Positions 29,685 through 38,578 of a DNA stretch of 64,000 bases are shown piece by piece. Numbering within the stretch: position 1 is the first letter of the stretch; each line of letters begins with the position of its first letter. The DNA comes from Streptomyces sp. man185 (lineage in GTDB: Bacteria > Actinomycetota > Actinomycetes > Streptomycetales > Streptomycetaceae). The notes under the pieces are model-generated. The model searched no databases. It was given only the letters and a program-made list of their open reading frames with translations, and was not told the origin of the DNA. The translations under genes and the position numbers were made by a program. The stretch covers positions 1 through 64,000 of the forward strand of contig NTHE01000043.1 of NCBI GenBank assembly GCA_002551355.1, in the 5' to 3' direction.

Positions 29685-31170
29685 CCTGGAACACCTGCGC
29701 CACCAGATCGACCAGCTGGTCCGCGCCGGAGACACCCGACAGCTCAAGGTCGTACGCGACCAGTTGAAGACCCACATCGACCGCCGCGCCCTCGCCCGCC
29801 GCACGGCGCGGTACGGGGCGACGCCGGTGCGGTGGGTGCAGGAGCGTCTCCGGCAGACGGTGTGGTCGAAGCAGCGGGAGATTCTTCACGCGGTGCGGGA
29901 CCACCGGCGCACCGCGGTACGGTCCGGGCACGGCGTCGGGAAGAGCTGGACAGCGGCGCTGGTGGCGTGCTGGTGGCTGGACACCCACCCGCCGGGCGAG
30001 GCGTTCGTCGTCAGCACCGCCCCCACCTTCTCCCAGGTCCGGGCGATCCTCTGGCGGTACATCCGCAAGCACCACCGCACCGGCAAGTTGGCCGGCCGCG
30101 TGAATCAGACCGAGTGGCTCATCGATGACGAACTCGTCGGGTACGGGCGGAAGCCGGCGGACACCGACGAGGACGGGTTCCAAGGCATCCACGCGAGGTT
30201 CGTCCTCGTGATCCTCGACGAGGCGTGTGGGATCCCCGAGCAGCTGTGGACCGCGGCCGACGCGTTGGCGACGGGGCCGGACTGCCGGATCCTCGCGATC
30301 GGCAACCCGGACAACCCGGCGTCGCACTTCCGGAAGGTGTGCACCCCGGGGTCGGGCTGGCACCAGATGTCGATCAGCGCGTTCGACTCCCCGAACCTGA
30401 CCGGCGAGGAGATCCCCGCCGACATGGCCGCGGCCCTCGTATCGAGGGAGTGGGTGGAGGAGAAGGCGAAGGACTGGGGCGTCGACAACCCCATCTACCG
30501 GGCCAAGGTCCTCGGCGAGTTCAGCACCGATGCTGCGAACCAGGTGGTCCGCCAGTCCGACGTCGCGAAGTGCCGGGCCGCGACCGACCACCGGCCGAAG
30601 CCGGAGGAGCTGGAGCCCGTCGAGCTCGGCGTCGACGTCGGTGGCGGCGGGGACGAGACGGTGATTCGGGAGCGACGCGGGCACCGCGCGGGCCGGGAGT
30701 GGTCCGCCCACACAGACCGGCCGGAGGTGATCGCCCCTCTGATCCTCCGCGCGATCAAGGAGTCCGGCGCGACGGCCGTGAAGGTCGACAGCATCGGCAT
30801 CGGCTTCGGGGTGATCGGCGAGCTCCGTAACGCGGCCACCCGGGGCGAGCACACAGCGCACATCATCGGCGTGAACGTCGGCGAGAAGGCCAGCGAGCCC
30901 GACAAGTTCATCAACCTCCGCGCCGAGATCTGGTGGTCCCTCGGCCGCGGCCTCTCCGAGGCCGGCGGGTGGGACCTGGCGATGATGGACAACGCCGACA
31001 CCACCGTCGCGCAGCTCCTCGAACCCCGGTGGGACACCGACCCGAAAGGGCGGATCCGGGTGGAGCCGAAGGACGACATCCGTAAGCGGCTCGGGCGCAG
31101 CCCGGACAACGCCGACGCCCTGCTGCTCGCGTACTACAGCGCGGGCCGCCCCCGAGTGAGGTGGCTGTGA
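29665..31170 (+). CDS. Terminase large subunit
   Basis: 501 aa. ATPase Walker A GHGVGKS (88-94), Walker B VLVILDEA (180-187), then the RNase H-like nuclease: D324 in LGVDVGGGGDE, D375 in VKVDSIGIG and D484 in DNADALLL. It cleaves and translocates phage DNA into proheads. Start at the second ATG of the frame (29665). Confidence 0.95.
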   Translation: MTAPTADLEHLRHQIDQLVRAGDTRQLKVVRDQLKTHIDRRALARRTARYGATPVRWVQERLRQTVWSKQREILHAVRDHRRTAVRSGHGVGKSWTAALVACWWLDTHPPGEAFVVSTAPTFSQVRAILWRYIRKHHRTGKLAGRVNQTEWLIDDELVGYGRKPADTDEDGFQGIHARFVLVILDEACGIPEQLWTAADALATGPDCRILAIGNPDNPASHFRKVCTPGSGWHQMSISAFDSPNLTGEEIPADMAAALVSREWVEEKAKDWGVDNPIYRAKVLGEFSTDAANQVVRQSDVAKCRAATDHRPKPEELEPVELGVDVGGGGDETVIRERRGHRAGREWSAHTDRPEVIAPLILRAIKESGATAVKVDSIGIGFGVIGELRNAATRGEHTAHIIGVNVGEKASEPDKFINLRAEIWWSLGRGLSEAGGWDLAMMDNADTTVAQLLEPRWDTDPKGRIRVEPKDDIRKRLGRSPDNADALLLAYYSAGRPRVRWL

Positions 31171-31370
31171 TTGTGATGCCGAAGAAGTTCCTGTCCGCAG
31201 TGGCCAGCACAGGCCCCGCACTGAAGAAGTTGCGGCCGACCGCCATGAACACCGCAGGATTCGCGCTAATCTCGGCTGGAAGCTGGAGCATTTTCGGTGC
31301 GGGCGTCGGTTTGATCACCGGTGGTGTCCTCACTGTTGTCCTCCAGTGGTGGGTCGACAGCGACGACTGA
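31167..31370 (+). CDS. Small membrane protein between terminase and portal
   Basis: 67 aa from GTG at 31167 (GAGGTGG upstream, overlapping the terminase stop); ATG at 31176 is the alternative. Basic N terminus and two spans, MNTAGFALISAGSWSIFGAG and VGLITGGVLTVVLQWWV. Function unknown; such small hairpin membrane proteins can be holin-like but the location is atypical. Confidence 0.6.
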   Translation: MIVMPKKFLSAVASTGPALKKLRPTAMNTAGFALISAGSWSIFGAGVGLITGGVLTVVLQWWVDSDD

Positions 31371-31384
31371 GCAAGGAGGGGACC

Positions 31385-33040
31385 ATGGGCAAAACGCTCA
31401 TCGGGTCCATCTCCGCCGCCGCCCGCCGCACCACCATCGACAGCCCCATCCCGTTCGTCAGCCGAGGCGCCCAGCGCGCCCTCCCCTTCATGCGCCCCGC
31501 CGGCATGGAGCAGCAGATGCGGGCCATGGGCTCGGTCGGCACCCTGTTCTCCATCGTCAACCGCACCAGCAACGCGACCGCGCAGGTCGAGTGGAAGCTG
31601 TGGCGCAAGGCCAAGTCCGGGCTGAAGGAGGACCGCGTCGAGGTCACCTCGCATGCGGCCCTGGACCTGTGGAACAAGCCGAACCCGTTCATGCCGCGGC
31701 AGGAGTTCGTCGAGACGTTCCAGCAGCACGTCGACCTGGTCGGCGAAGGCTGGTGGGTCATCGCCTACCACCCGGCAGTGCAGAACCTCCCGTTGGAGAT
31801 GTGGCCGGTCCGCCCGGACCGTATGACCCCCGTCCCGTCGCAGGAGAAGTTCCTCGCCGGGTACATCTACACCAGCCCGGACGGCGAGCAGGTACCCCTC
31901 GGGCTCCACGAGGTCATCCAGCTCCGCATGCCGAACCCGTTGGACCCGTACCGGGGCATGGGCCCGGTGCAGGCGGTCCTCGCCGACCTCGACGCCACCC
32001 GCTACTCGGCCGAGTGGAACCGCAACTTCTTCCTCAACTCCGCTGAGCCCGGCGGAATCATCGAGGTCCCACAGCCCTTGTCCGACCCGGACTTCGACCA
32101 GCTGCGCGAGCGGTGGAACGAGCAACACCGCGGCGTCGCGAATGCGCACCGGGTCGCGATCCTGGAGCACGGCAAGTGGATCGACCGGAAGCTGACCCAG
32201 CGGGACATGCAGTTCGTCGAGCTGCGCGACGTGTCCCGGGCGGTGCTCCGTGAGGCGTACGGCATCTCGGCTTTTGCGCTCGGCGAGGTCACCGACGTCA
32301 ACCGGGCAACCGCCGAGGCGGCGAAGGCCTGGTTCGCGGAGCAGCTGACCGTGCCCCGCCTGGAGCGCATCAAGGGCGCCCTGAACCATGACCTGCTCCC
32401 GTTGTTCGGCGCGACCGCCGAAGGCTTGGAGTTCGACTACGAGAACCCGGTGCCGCCGGACCCGGAGGCCGAGGCCGCTCAGCTCACCTCGAAGGTGACC
32501 GCGGCGAAGGCTCTCATCGACGCCGGCCTCGCCTCTGATTCGGTCCTCGCCGCGATGGGGCTGCCCGCGATCGAGGCGAGCCCGGCGGCGGGCGGGGACG
32601 GGACGATCACCCCGCGCGAGCTCGGCGACATGATCCAGTCCATCTACCTCGGTGTAGGCACGGTCATCACCTGGGAAGAGGCTCGCGACATCCTTAACCG
32701 GGCGGGCGCCGGGCTGAACCTGGCGACACCGCAGCCGGAGGCCGCGCCCCGCCAGGGAGCGCCGACGTTCGAGGACTTCGCTGCGCAGCTGCTGGCCGAC
32801 GCCGCGGCTGGCGCTGGTGAGGGCATCGAGGCCGCGATGCGCTGGGAAGCCGTCGCGCACATCGACGAGAACACGTGCCAGCCCTGCGCGGACAACGACG
32901 GCAAGACGTACCGCAACCGGGCCGACGCCTACGAGGACTACCCCGGCGGGTCCGGCTACGTGAAGTGCGTGGGAGCTGAGCACGGCAACGACTGCCGGTG
33001 CCGCGTGGTGAAGCGCCGCAAGACCAAGGAGGACGACTGA
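31385..33040 (+). CDS. Portal protein with C-terminal MuF-like zinc tail
   Basis: 551 aa, ATG with AAGGAGG. HK97-type portal core: TPDGEQVPLGLHEVIQLRMPNPLDPYRGMGPVQAVLADLDATRYSAEWNRNFFLNSAEPGGII... and YGISAFALGEVTDVNRATAEAAKAWFAEQLTVPRLERIKGALN. The final about 60 residues (DENTCQPCADNDGKTY...GSGYVKCVGAEHGNDCRCRVV) are the Cys-rich signature of Mu gpF-type minor head proteins. A portal-MuF fusion compresses two usual genes into one. Confidence 0.9.
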   Translation: MGKTLIGSISAAARRTTIDSPIPFVSRGAQRALPFMRPAGMEQQMRAMGSVGTLFSIVNRTSNATAQVEWKLWRKAKSGLKEDRVEVTSHAALDLWNKPNPFMPRQEFVETFQQHVDLVGEGWWVIAYHPAVQNLPLEMWPVRPDRMTPVPSQEKFLAGYIYTSPDGEQVPLGLHEVIQLRMPNPLDPYRGMGPVQAVLADLDATRYSAEWNRNFFLNSAEPGGIIEVPQPLSDPDFDQLRERWNEQHRGVANAHRVAILEHGKWIDRKLTQRDMQFVELRDVSRAVLREAYGISAFALGEVTDVNRATAEAAKAWFAEQLTVPRLERIKGALNHDLLPLFGATAEGLEFDYENPVPPDPEAEAAQLTSKVTAAKALIDAGLASDSVLAAMGLPAIEASPAAGGDGTITPRELGDMIQSIYLGVGTVITWEEARDILNRAGAGLNLATPQPEAAPRQGAPTFEDFAAQLLADAAAGAGEGIEAAMRWEAVAHIDENTCQPCADNDGKTYRNRADAYEDYPGGSGYVKCVGAEHGNDCRCRVVKRRKTKEDD

Positions 33041-34092
33041 TGCCGTGGATTGAGGCCGTCGCCCGGCCTGACCGCATGGCCGCCCGCGCGGAGGTCCGCG
33101 CCGAGGCCGGCCGCGCCTGGTACGAGATCCGCAACGCCGCCGCTGCTGATGAGGCCGAGGTGTTGATCTATGACGACATCGGCGGCTGGTTCGGCGCGAC
33201 CGCCGACACCTTCGTGCGAGAGCTGGCCTCTGTCACCGCGCCGAACCTGCGCGTACGGATCAACTCGCCTGGCGGGTCCGTGTTCGAGGGCATCGCCATC
33301 GCCAACGCGATCCGCCTGCACCCGGCGAACGTGACCGTGCAGATCGACGGGATCGCCGCGTCGATCGCGTCGGTCATCGCGATGGCCGGGGATCGGATCG
33401 TGATGATGCCTCAGTCCCAGCTGATGATCCACGACGCGCACGGGGCGTGCCTCGGCAACGCCTCCGACATGGAGGAGATGGCCCGCCTCCTGGACCTCCA
33501 GTCCGAGAACCTCGCCGACGTCTACGCGGCCCGCGCGGGCGGTATCCGGGAGGAGTGGCGGGCACGGATGCGCGCCGAGTCCTGGTATCTCGCGCAGGAG
33601 GCGGTCGATGCGGGTCTCGCGGACGAGGTGATCCCGGCGGCACGGCCGGGTGCGCCTGCCGAGGAGGAGCCCGCGATGGCGAACTCGTGGGACCTGTCGG
33701 TGTTCCGGTACGCCGGCCGCGAGGAGGCCCCGGACCCGCAGCCTGTTGCCGCGGCGCCTGCCCCGACCGCGGAACTGCGTGGCGAGCACGGGCCCGAGCT
33801 CACGTTCACGGCCGGGTCGGTGCTGACGGACGAGATGGTCGCGCTGCTGCGCGCCTCGATCGTTCCGCAAGTCCCCGCCACGCCTGAGACGCCTGTTGAG
33901 CCGGAGCCTGTCGTGGACCCGGTCGACGGACTGACCGCGCCCGAGCCGGAGGCCGTCGAGGAGCCGACCGAACCGGTCGACGACTGGGCCGACCTCACCG
34001 CCCACCTCACCACCCCCGAGCCGGACCCCTGGGCCGCGCTCACCTCACACCTCATCGAACCCCCAGCGTCGTCCCGCGCGGCGACTGCCTGA
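33040..34092 (+). CDS. ClpP-like prohead protease with scaffold-like C terminus
   Basis: 350 aa, ATG overlapping the portal stop. Protease domain about 25-210: INSPGGSVFEG, nucleophile S108 in DGIAASIASVIAMAGD, catalytic H131 in LMIHDAHG, and DAGLADEVIP. The remaining 130 residues are Pro/Glu-rich and repetitive (VEEPTEPVDDWADLTAHLTTPEPDPWAALTSHL), consistent with a fused scaffolding segment. No separate scaffold gene is seen. Confidence 0.9.
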   Translation: MPWIEAVARPDRMAARAEVRAEAGRAWYEIRNAAAADEAEVLIYDDIGGWFGATADTFVRELASVTAPNLRVRINSPGGSVFEGIAIANAIRLHPANVTVQIDGIAASIASVIAMAGDRIVMMPQSQLMIHDAHGACLGNASDMEEMARLLDLQSENLADVYAARAGGIREEWRARMRAESWYLAQEAVDAGLADEVIPAARPGAPAEEEPAMANSWDLSVFRYAGREEAPDPQPVAAAPAPTAELRGEHGPELTFTAGSVLTDEMVALLRASIVPQVPATPETPVEPEPVVDPVDGLTAPEPEAVEEPTEPVDDWADLTAHLTTPEPDPWAALTSHLIEPPASSRAATA

Positions 34093-34103
34093 AGGAGGCA
34101 CCC

Positions 34104-35462
34104 GTGGCACCCACCGTGACCGTCCCGCGCAACGCGCAGGAACTCGCCGAGATGCTCGCCGACCCCAAGACCCTCAAGGACGTTGTCGCGTCCCGGGAGG
34201 CGCTCGGCGAGTTCATCACCTCGTACGCCGAGGCACAGCAGTCCGACGGCACCGACCTCAACCGCATGGTCGCCGAGGAGACACAGCGGGTCTTCGCGCA
34301 GATGATGCGCGAGAACGGCATGACGCCGGGCAAGGACGACATCCAGCGCCTCGACCTGGACCCGCAGGCCAAGAAGCGCGGCATGCTCACCTCGCACCGC
34401 AAGGGCACCGCCCACAACAAGTCCGCGCCGGGCGCCGCCCTCGACAAGCACTTCGAGGACTCCGTCGAGTACGTCCGGACGATCTGGCACCAGGCCCCGG
34501 CCGCCGACGTCGCGGAGAAGCTGGATATCCTGAAGAACGCCGCTTCGTCGGTGTCCCCGTCGGACGGTGGGTTCCTCGTCCCCGAGGTGCTGCGCTCCCA
34601 GCTCCTCCAGATCGCCCTGGAGCAGTCCGTTGTCCGCCCGCTCGCGACGGTCGTCCCGATGGACTCGGCCCGCGTCCCGATGCCGATCATCGACTCGACG
34701 ACGAACAAGGGCTCCGTGTTCGGCGGCATGATCGCCTTCTGGTCCGAAGAGGGCGCCATGCTCCAGGACGCCAACCCGAAGTTCGGGAAGGTCGAGCTGG
34801 ACGCGAAGAAGCTCACCGGGCTCAGCGCCGTTCCGAACGAGCTGCTCCAGGACTCCATCGTTTCGTTCGCCTCGCTGATCGAGACGCTGTGGCCGCAGGC
34901 CCTCGCGTTCTCCGAGGACCAGGCGTTCATGACCGGCACCGGCGTCGGCATGCCGCTCGGCTTCTTCGGCGCGAAGAACAAGGCCGCGGTCGCCGTCGCC
35001 CGCACGACCAGTAACAAGATCCTTTACGCGGACATCGTCAACATGTACGCGCAGATGCTGCCGTCCTCGCTGTCCAACGCCGTGTGGATCGTCGCCCCCG
35101 ACGCCCTGCCCCAGCTCCTCCAGATGAGCCTGACCGTCGGCGACGGCGGCAACTCGGTGTTCGTCGTCAACGCCTCCGGCCCCTTCCCGATGACCATCTT
35201 CGGGCGGCCGCTCATCATCACCGAGAAGGCCGGACAGCTCGGTGCCCGCGGCGACATCGCGTTCGTCGACCTCGCCTACTACCTCATCGGCGACCGCCAG
35301 ACCATGACCGCCGACTCCTCGACGGACTACCACTTCGGCAGCGACAAGACGACGTTCCGGATCATCCAGCGCGTCGACGGCCGCCCGTGGCTCCAGTCCG
35401 CCATCACCCCCGCGAACGGCTCCAGCAAGAAGCTCAGCCCGTTCGTCGAACTCGCCGCGTAA
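34104..35462 (+). CDS. Major capsid protein (HK97 fold)
   Basis: 452 aa, GTG with GGAGG upstream. An N-terminal helical delta-domain of about 120 residues precedes the HK97 core: SPSDGGFLVPEVLRSQLLQIALEQSVVRPLATVVPMDSARVPMPIID, LSAVPNELLQDSIVSFASLIETLWPQALAFSEDQAFMTGTGVGMPLGF, and DRQTMTADSSTDYHFGSDKTTFRII. Should be the most abundant virion protein. Confidence 0.95.
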   Translation: MAPTVTVPRNAQELAEMLADPKTLKDVVASREALGEFITSYAEAQQSDGTDLNRMVAEETQRVFAQMMRENGMTPGKDDIQRLDLDPQAKKRGMLTSHRKGTAHNKSAPGAALDKHFEDSVEYVRTIWHQAPAADVAEKLDILKNAASSVSPSDGGFLVPEVLRSQLLQIALEQSVVRPLATVVPMDSARVPMPIIDSTTNKGSVFGGMIAFWSEEGAMLQDANPKFGKVELDAKKLTGLSAVPNELLQDSIVSFASLIETLWPQALAFSEDQAFMTGTGVGMPLGFFGAKNKAAVAVARTTSNKILYADIVNMYAQMLPSSLSNAVWIVAPDALPQLLQMSLTVGDGGNSVFVVNASGPFPMTIFGRPLIITEKAGQLGARGDIAFVDLAYYLIGDRQTMTADSSTDYHFGSDKTTFRIIQRVDGRPWLQSAITPANGSSKKLSPFVELAA

Positions 35463-35469
35463 CCCCTCG

Positions 35470-35501
35470 GCCGGCGGCGGCACTCAACCCCCGCCGCCGG
35501 C
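35470..35501 (+). terminator. Hairpin after the capsid gene
   Basis: GCCGGCGGCGG (35470-35480) pairs perfectly with 35491-35501 around CACTCAACCC. It is the largest gap (93 bp) inside the head genes, so it probably tunes expression downstream of the capsid gene. Confidence 0.6.
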
Positions 35502-35555
35502 TCCCACCCGACCGGCAGTGTCGCCCCGGGCGGCAACCCCAGACAGGAGCACCCC

Positions 35556-35993
35556 ATGTCGCAGAAGGCCCTCGGCCGCCTCTTCAACTCCACCCCGGCA
35601 GCGGACAACGTGTGGATCAACCTCGCCGACGCCGGAGGAGTCGCCTTCGTGTGCTTCCTCGGTGCCGCGGCAGGCGACACCTACACCCTCCAGCAGGCCA
35701 AGGACGCGGCCGGTACCGGCGCCGCGAACCTCGCGTGCATCAGCGAGTACCACACGAACACCGGCAACGGGTCGGACGCGTGGACCCGCCGTACGCAGGC
35801 CGCCACGCACACCGTCGTCGCCGCGGCGTCCGCCGTGCAGCAGGCGGTCGCGATCGAGGTGGAGGGGACGCAGCTCGCCGACGAGTACTGCTTCGTGCGG
35901 CTCGCGTCGACCGGGGCCGGGGCGGTCAACGCGCTGACCCGCGACCTGAACGTGCAGCGGGCCCCGGAGAACCTCCCGGCGATGGCGGTCTGA
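35556..35993 (+). CDS. Putative head decoration or auxiliary structural protein
   Basis: 145 aa, ATG with CAGGAG. Compact beta-rich protein (VWINLADAGGVAFVCFLGAAAGDTYTLQQAKDAAGT...ANLACISEYHTNTG...). Position straight after the capsid gene fits an auxiliary head protein; family not recognised. Confidence 0.6.
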   Translation: MSQKALGRLFNSTPAADNVWINLADAGGVAFVCFLGAAAGDTYTLQQAKDAAGTGAANLACISEYHTNTGNGSDAWTRRTQAATHTVVAAASAVQQAVAIEVEGTQLADEYCFVRLASTGAGAVNALTRDLNVQRAPENLPAMAV

Positions 35994-35995
35994 CC

Positions 35996-36451
35996 GTGAC
36001 GTCGCTGAAGTGCCTGGGCTGCACCGCTGTGTACGCGGTCGGTGCCCCGTGCTGCCCCCAGTGCCAGAGCACCGACCACATCGAGGAAGGGGCAGAGATG
36101 CCGAAGATCACCGTGGCCACCGGGCCGTCCATCGCGGGCGAGGAGGTCGTCGTCGACACCGACCGCGGGCCCGAGCTGGTGCCCGTCGCCGAGACCGACG
36201 TCGACCCGCAGGAGCTGGCCGAGGAGCGGGCGCGTGAGCGCGCCGCCGCCGAGAGGGGTGAGGACGTATCAGCTGGGAGCAGCTCGGAGACATCCTCCGA
36301 GAAGGAGTCGACGCCGCCCGGGAAGAGCGCGGCCGGCCGCCAGAAGCCTGCCCGAACGACGGGGAGCCCCTCCGGCAAGGGCCAGACGGGCAGCTCTTCT
36401 GCCCCTGGGACGGATGGCGGCCCGACGGCTCAGGGCGCCGGTAGCAGCTGA
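35996..36451 (+). CDS. Zinc-ribbon protein in the head module
   Basis: 151 aa, GTG. N-terminal ribbon CLGCTAVYAVGAPCCPQC, then a beta/acidic part and a Ser/Gly/Lys-rich disordered tail. Codes for no enzyme I recognise. Small Cys-rich proteins at this place are frequent in actinobacterial siphoviruses. The TGA overlaps the next ATG. Confidence 0.65.
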   Translation: MTSLKCLGCTAVYAVGAPCCPQCQSTDHIEEGAEMPKITVATGPSIAGEEVVVDTDRGPELVPVAETDVDPQELAEERARERAAAERGEDVSAGSSSETSSEKESTPPGKSAAGRQKPARTTGSPSGKGQTGSSSAPGTDGGPTAQGAGSS

Positions 36452-36660
36452 TGGCCAGGCCCACCCGGCTCCAACTCGCGCAGGGCGCCTACACCGCGTA
36501 CGGCGAGGCGACCGGCGGGCTGAACGTCCGCGGCGAGCCCCTGCCTGAGTGGGACGACCTCGGCGGCGTGGTCCAGCACGCGTGGCTGACCGCCGTCGAG
36601 GAGGTGGAGCGGCTCCTGCTGTCCCCACCGCGCACACCTCGTACGCCCGACACCGACTGA
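36451..36660 (+). CDS. Small head-tail region protein
   Basis: 69 aa. TRLQLAQGAYTAYGEATGGLNVRGEPLPEWDDLGGVVQHAWLTAVEEV is helical and resembles short proteins that are encoded near head-tail connectors. Function unknown. Confidence 0.65.
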   Translation: MARPTRLQLAQGAYTAYGEATGGLNVRGEPLPEWDDLGGVVQHAWLTAVEEVERLLLSPPRTPRTPDTD

Positions 36661-36675
36661 CCGGAGGGAGGTGAC

Positions 36676-37728
36676 ATGCAGATCCCCGCCTACGCCACCC
36701 GCGAGGACGTCAAGAACGCCCTCGACAGCAAGGCCACGGCCCGCAACGACGCACAGATCGACCGCGCCCTCGCGGCCGCGACCGACAGCATCAACGGCCT
36801 GTGCCACCGCACGTTCTACCCCCAGCACGCCGCGCGTTCCTGGGACTGGCCCACCGCCGTCGGCGGCCGGGCATGGCGTCTGTGGCTCGACGACAACGAG
36901 CTGATCTCGCTCACCTCCCTCACCAGCGGCGGCCGGACCATCGACATGGCCGACGTCCTCCTGGAACCGAACGCGGGCGGTCCGCCGTACACCCGCCTGG
37001 AGCTCAACCTTTCCGGCAGCTCCTTCCTCGGCGGCGGGCCCACCCGCCAGCGCGACATCACCGCCGTCGGCCTGTACGGGTACCGGGACGACACCACCAC
37101 CGTCGGCACCCACACCGGGATCAACGGCAGCACCGCCGCCCTGACCGTCGACGCTGCGACGTCAGCCACGGTCGGTGTCGGGTCGCTGCTGCGCCTGGAC
37201 GACGAGCGGGTCATCGTGACCGGCCGGTCGATGCACGACACCGGCCAGACCCTCACCGGGGCGGTCGACCAGCAGGTCAAGACCCTCGGCATCCCCGTGG
37301 CCGACGGCAACCTGTTCGCGGAGACCGAGACGATCCTCGTCGACACCGAGCGCATGCGGATCGACGAGATCGCGGGCAACCTCCTCATCGTCCGCCGCGC
37401 GTGGGACGGCAGCGCCAACGCCCCGCACGAGGCGGGCGCCCGCGTCTACGCACCGCGCGCCCTGCGCGTCACCCGGGCCGCGGTCGGCACCACGGCCGCC
37501 GCGCACGCGGCCGGCCCGGTGCTGCGCTGGGACCCCCCGGCCCTCGTACGCCAGTTGGCGATCGCGGAAGCGGCGGCGGGCCAAGCGTTCGAGGCGTCCG
37601 GCGGTGCCCGCACCCTGCGCTCGGGTGAGGGCAGCAGCGAGCGCACCCGGGACGGCGGCGCGCTCCAGGCGCTGCGGGATGCCACATACACGGCGCACGG
37701 CCGCAAGGCCCGAAGCAGGGCGGTGTGA
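36676..37728 (+). CDS. Head-tail connector (adaptor) protein
   Basis: 350 aa. Starts like gp6/gp15-type connectors: YATREDVKNALDSKATARNDAQIDRALAAATDSINGLCHRTFYPQHAARSWDWP, followed by a large beta-rich insert (TTTVGTHTGINGSTAALTVDAA...) and C-terminal LRWDPPALVRQLAIAEAAAGQAFEAS. Longer than the usual 100-200 aa, so an extra domain is present. Confidence 0.75.
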   Translation: MQIPAYATREDVKNALDSKATARNDAQIDRALAAATDSINGLCHRTFYPQHAARSWDWPTAVGGRAWRLWLDDNELISLTSLTSGGRTIDMADVLLEPNAGGPPYTRLELNLSGSSFLGGGPTRQRDITAVGLYGYRDDTTTVGTHTGINGSTAALTVDAATSATVGVGSLLRLDDERVIVTGRSMHDTGQTLTGAVDQQVKTLGIPVADGNLFAETETILVDTERMRIDEIAGNLLIVRRAWDGSANAPHEAGARVYAPRALRVTRAAVGTTAAAHAAGPVLRWDPPALVRQLAIAEAAAGQAFEASGGARTLRSGEGSSERTRDGGALQALRDATYTAHGRKARSRAV

Positions 37729-37729
37729 C

Positions 37730-38119
37730 ATGGGCGGAGTAGAGGTCACCTTCTCGGGCCCGTGGTTCGACGGCCGGGCCGAGCGCGCGATGCAGGACGC
37801 GTCGGACGACGCCCGCGAGGACATCGCCGAGTTCGGGGAGGAGCACGCGCTCGCCCTGATGGGCGGCTACTTCCGGAACCCGACGGGCTACTACGAGTCC
37901 CAGGTGAAAACGACCCGGGTGTCCGCCGACGTGTCGCTGGTCCACGACGACGGCGTGGTCTACGGGCCGTGGCTCGAAGGCGTCGGCACCCGCAACCGGG
38001 CCCGGCCAGGCTTCCCCGGATACCGGCACTGGCGAACCACGAAGCAGCTCGTCGAGGCGCGAGGCCCGGAGATCGCTGAGCGGGCCGTACGCCGTCACCT
38101 GCCCGAGATGGGCGGCTGA
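37730..38119 (+). CDS. HK97 gp10-like head-tail/tail protein
   Basis: 129 aa from ATG at 37730. FSGPWFDGRAERAMQDASDDAREDIAEFGEEHALALMGGYFRNPTGYYESQVKTTRVSADVSLVHDDGVVYGPWLEGVG has the helix plus ...YGPWLE arrangement of gp10-family neck proteins, ending in GYRHWRTTKQLVEAR. Confidence 0.75.
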   Translation: MGGVEVTFSGPWFDGRAERAMQDASDDAREDIAEFGEEHALALMGGYFRNPTGYYESQVKTTRVSADVSLVHDDGVVYGPWLEGVGTRNRARPGFPGYRHWRTTKQLVEARGPEIAERAVRRHLPEMGG

Positions 38120-38121
38120 CC

Positions 38122-38577
38122 ATGGCCCTGGACATCCTCAGCATCACCGACGCCGTCGCCTCCCACGCGGGCGCGACCGGCAGGTTCGAGACGGTCAACG
38201 GGCACGAGCCGAAGAACGCCGTCGGGCACGGGCTCACCGCCGCAGTCTGGGCCGACCGGATCACCCCGGTCCGCTCCTCCGGGCTCAGCAGCCTGTCCGT
38301 GCTCCTCGTCTTCAACGTCCGGATCTACACCCCGGCGCAGCAGCTCCCGGCCGACGCAATCGACCCCGACATGATCGCCGCCGTCGATGAGCTGTGCGCC
38401 GCCTACTCCGCGGACTTCACTCTCGGCGGCCAGGTCCGGCAGGTCGACCTCCTCGGCCAGCACGGACAGCCCCTCGACGTCCGGGCGGGCTACCTCCAGC
38501 AGGACGGCGCCCTGTACCGGGTGATGACGATCGCCCTGCCCGTCATTGTCAACGACCTATGGGAAGAGGTGGCCTGA
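38122..38577 (+). CDS. Tail terminator-like protein
   Basis: 151 aa. LDILSITDAVASHAGATGRFETVNGHEPKNAVGHGLTAAVWADRITPVR...LLVFNVRIYTPAQQ and the C-terminal RVMTIALPVIVNDLW match the layout of tail terminator/minor tail U-type proteins. Between connector genes and tail tube genes, as expected. Confidence 0.7.
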   Translation: MALDILSITDAVASHAGATGRFETVNGHEPKNAVGHGLTAAVWADRITPVRSSGLSSLSVLLVFNVRIYTPAQQLPADAIDPDMIAAVDELCAAYSADFTLGGQVRQVDLLGQHGQPLDVRAGYLQQDGALYRVMTIALPVIVNDLWEEVA

Positions 38578-38578
38578 C

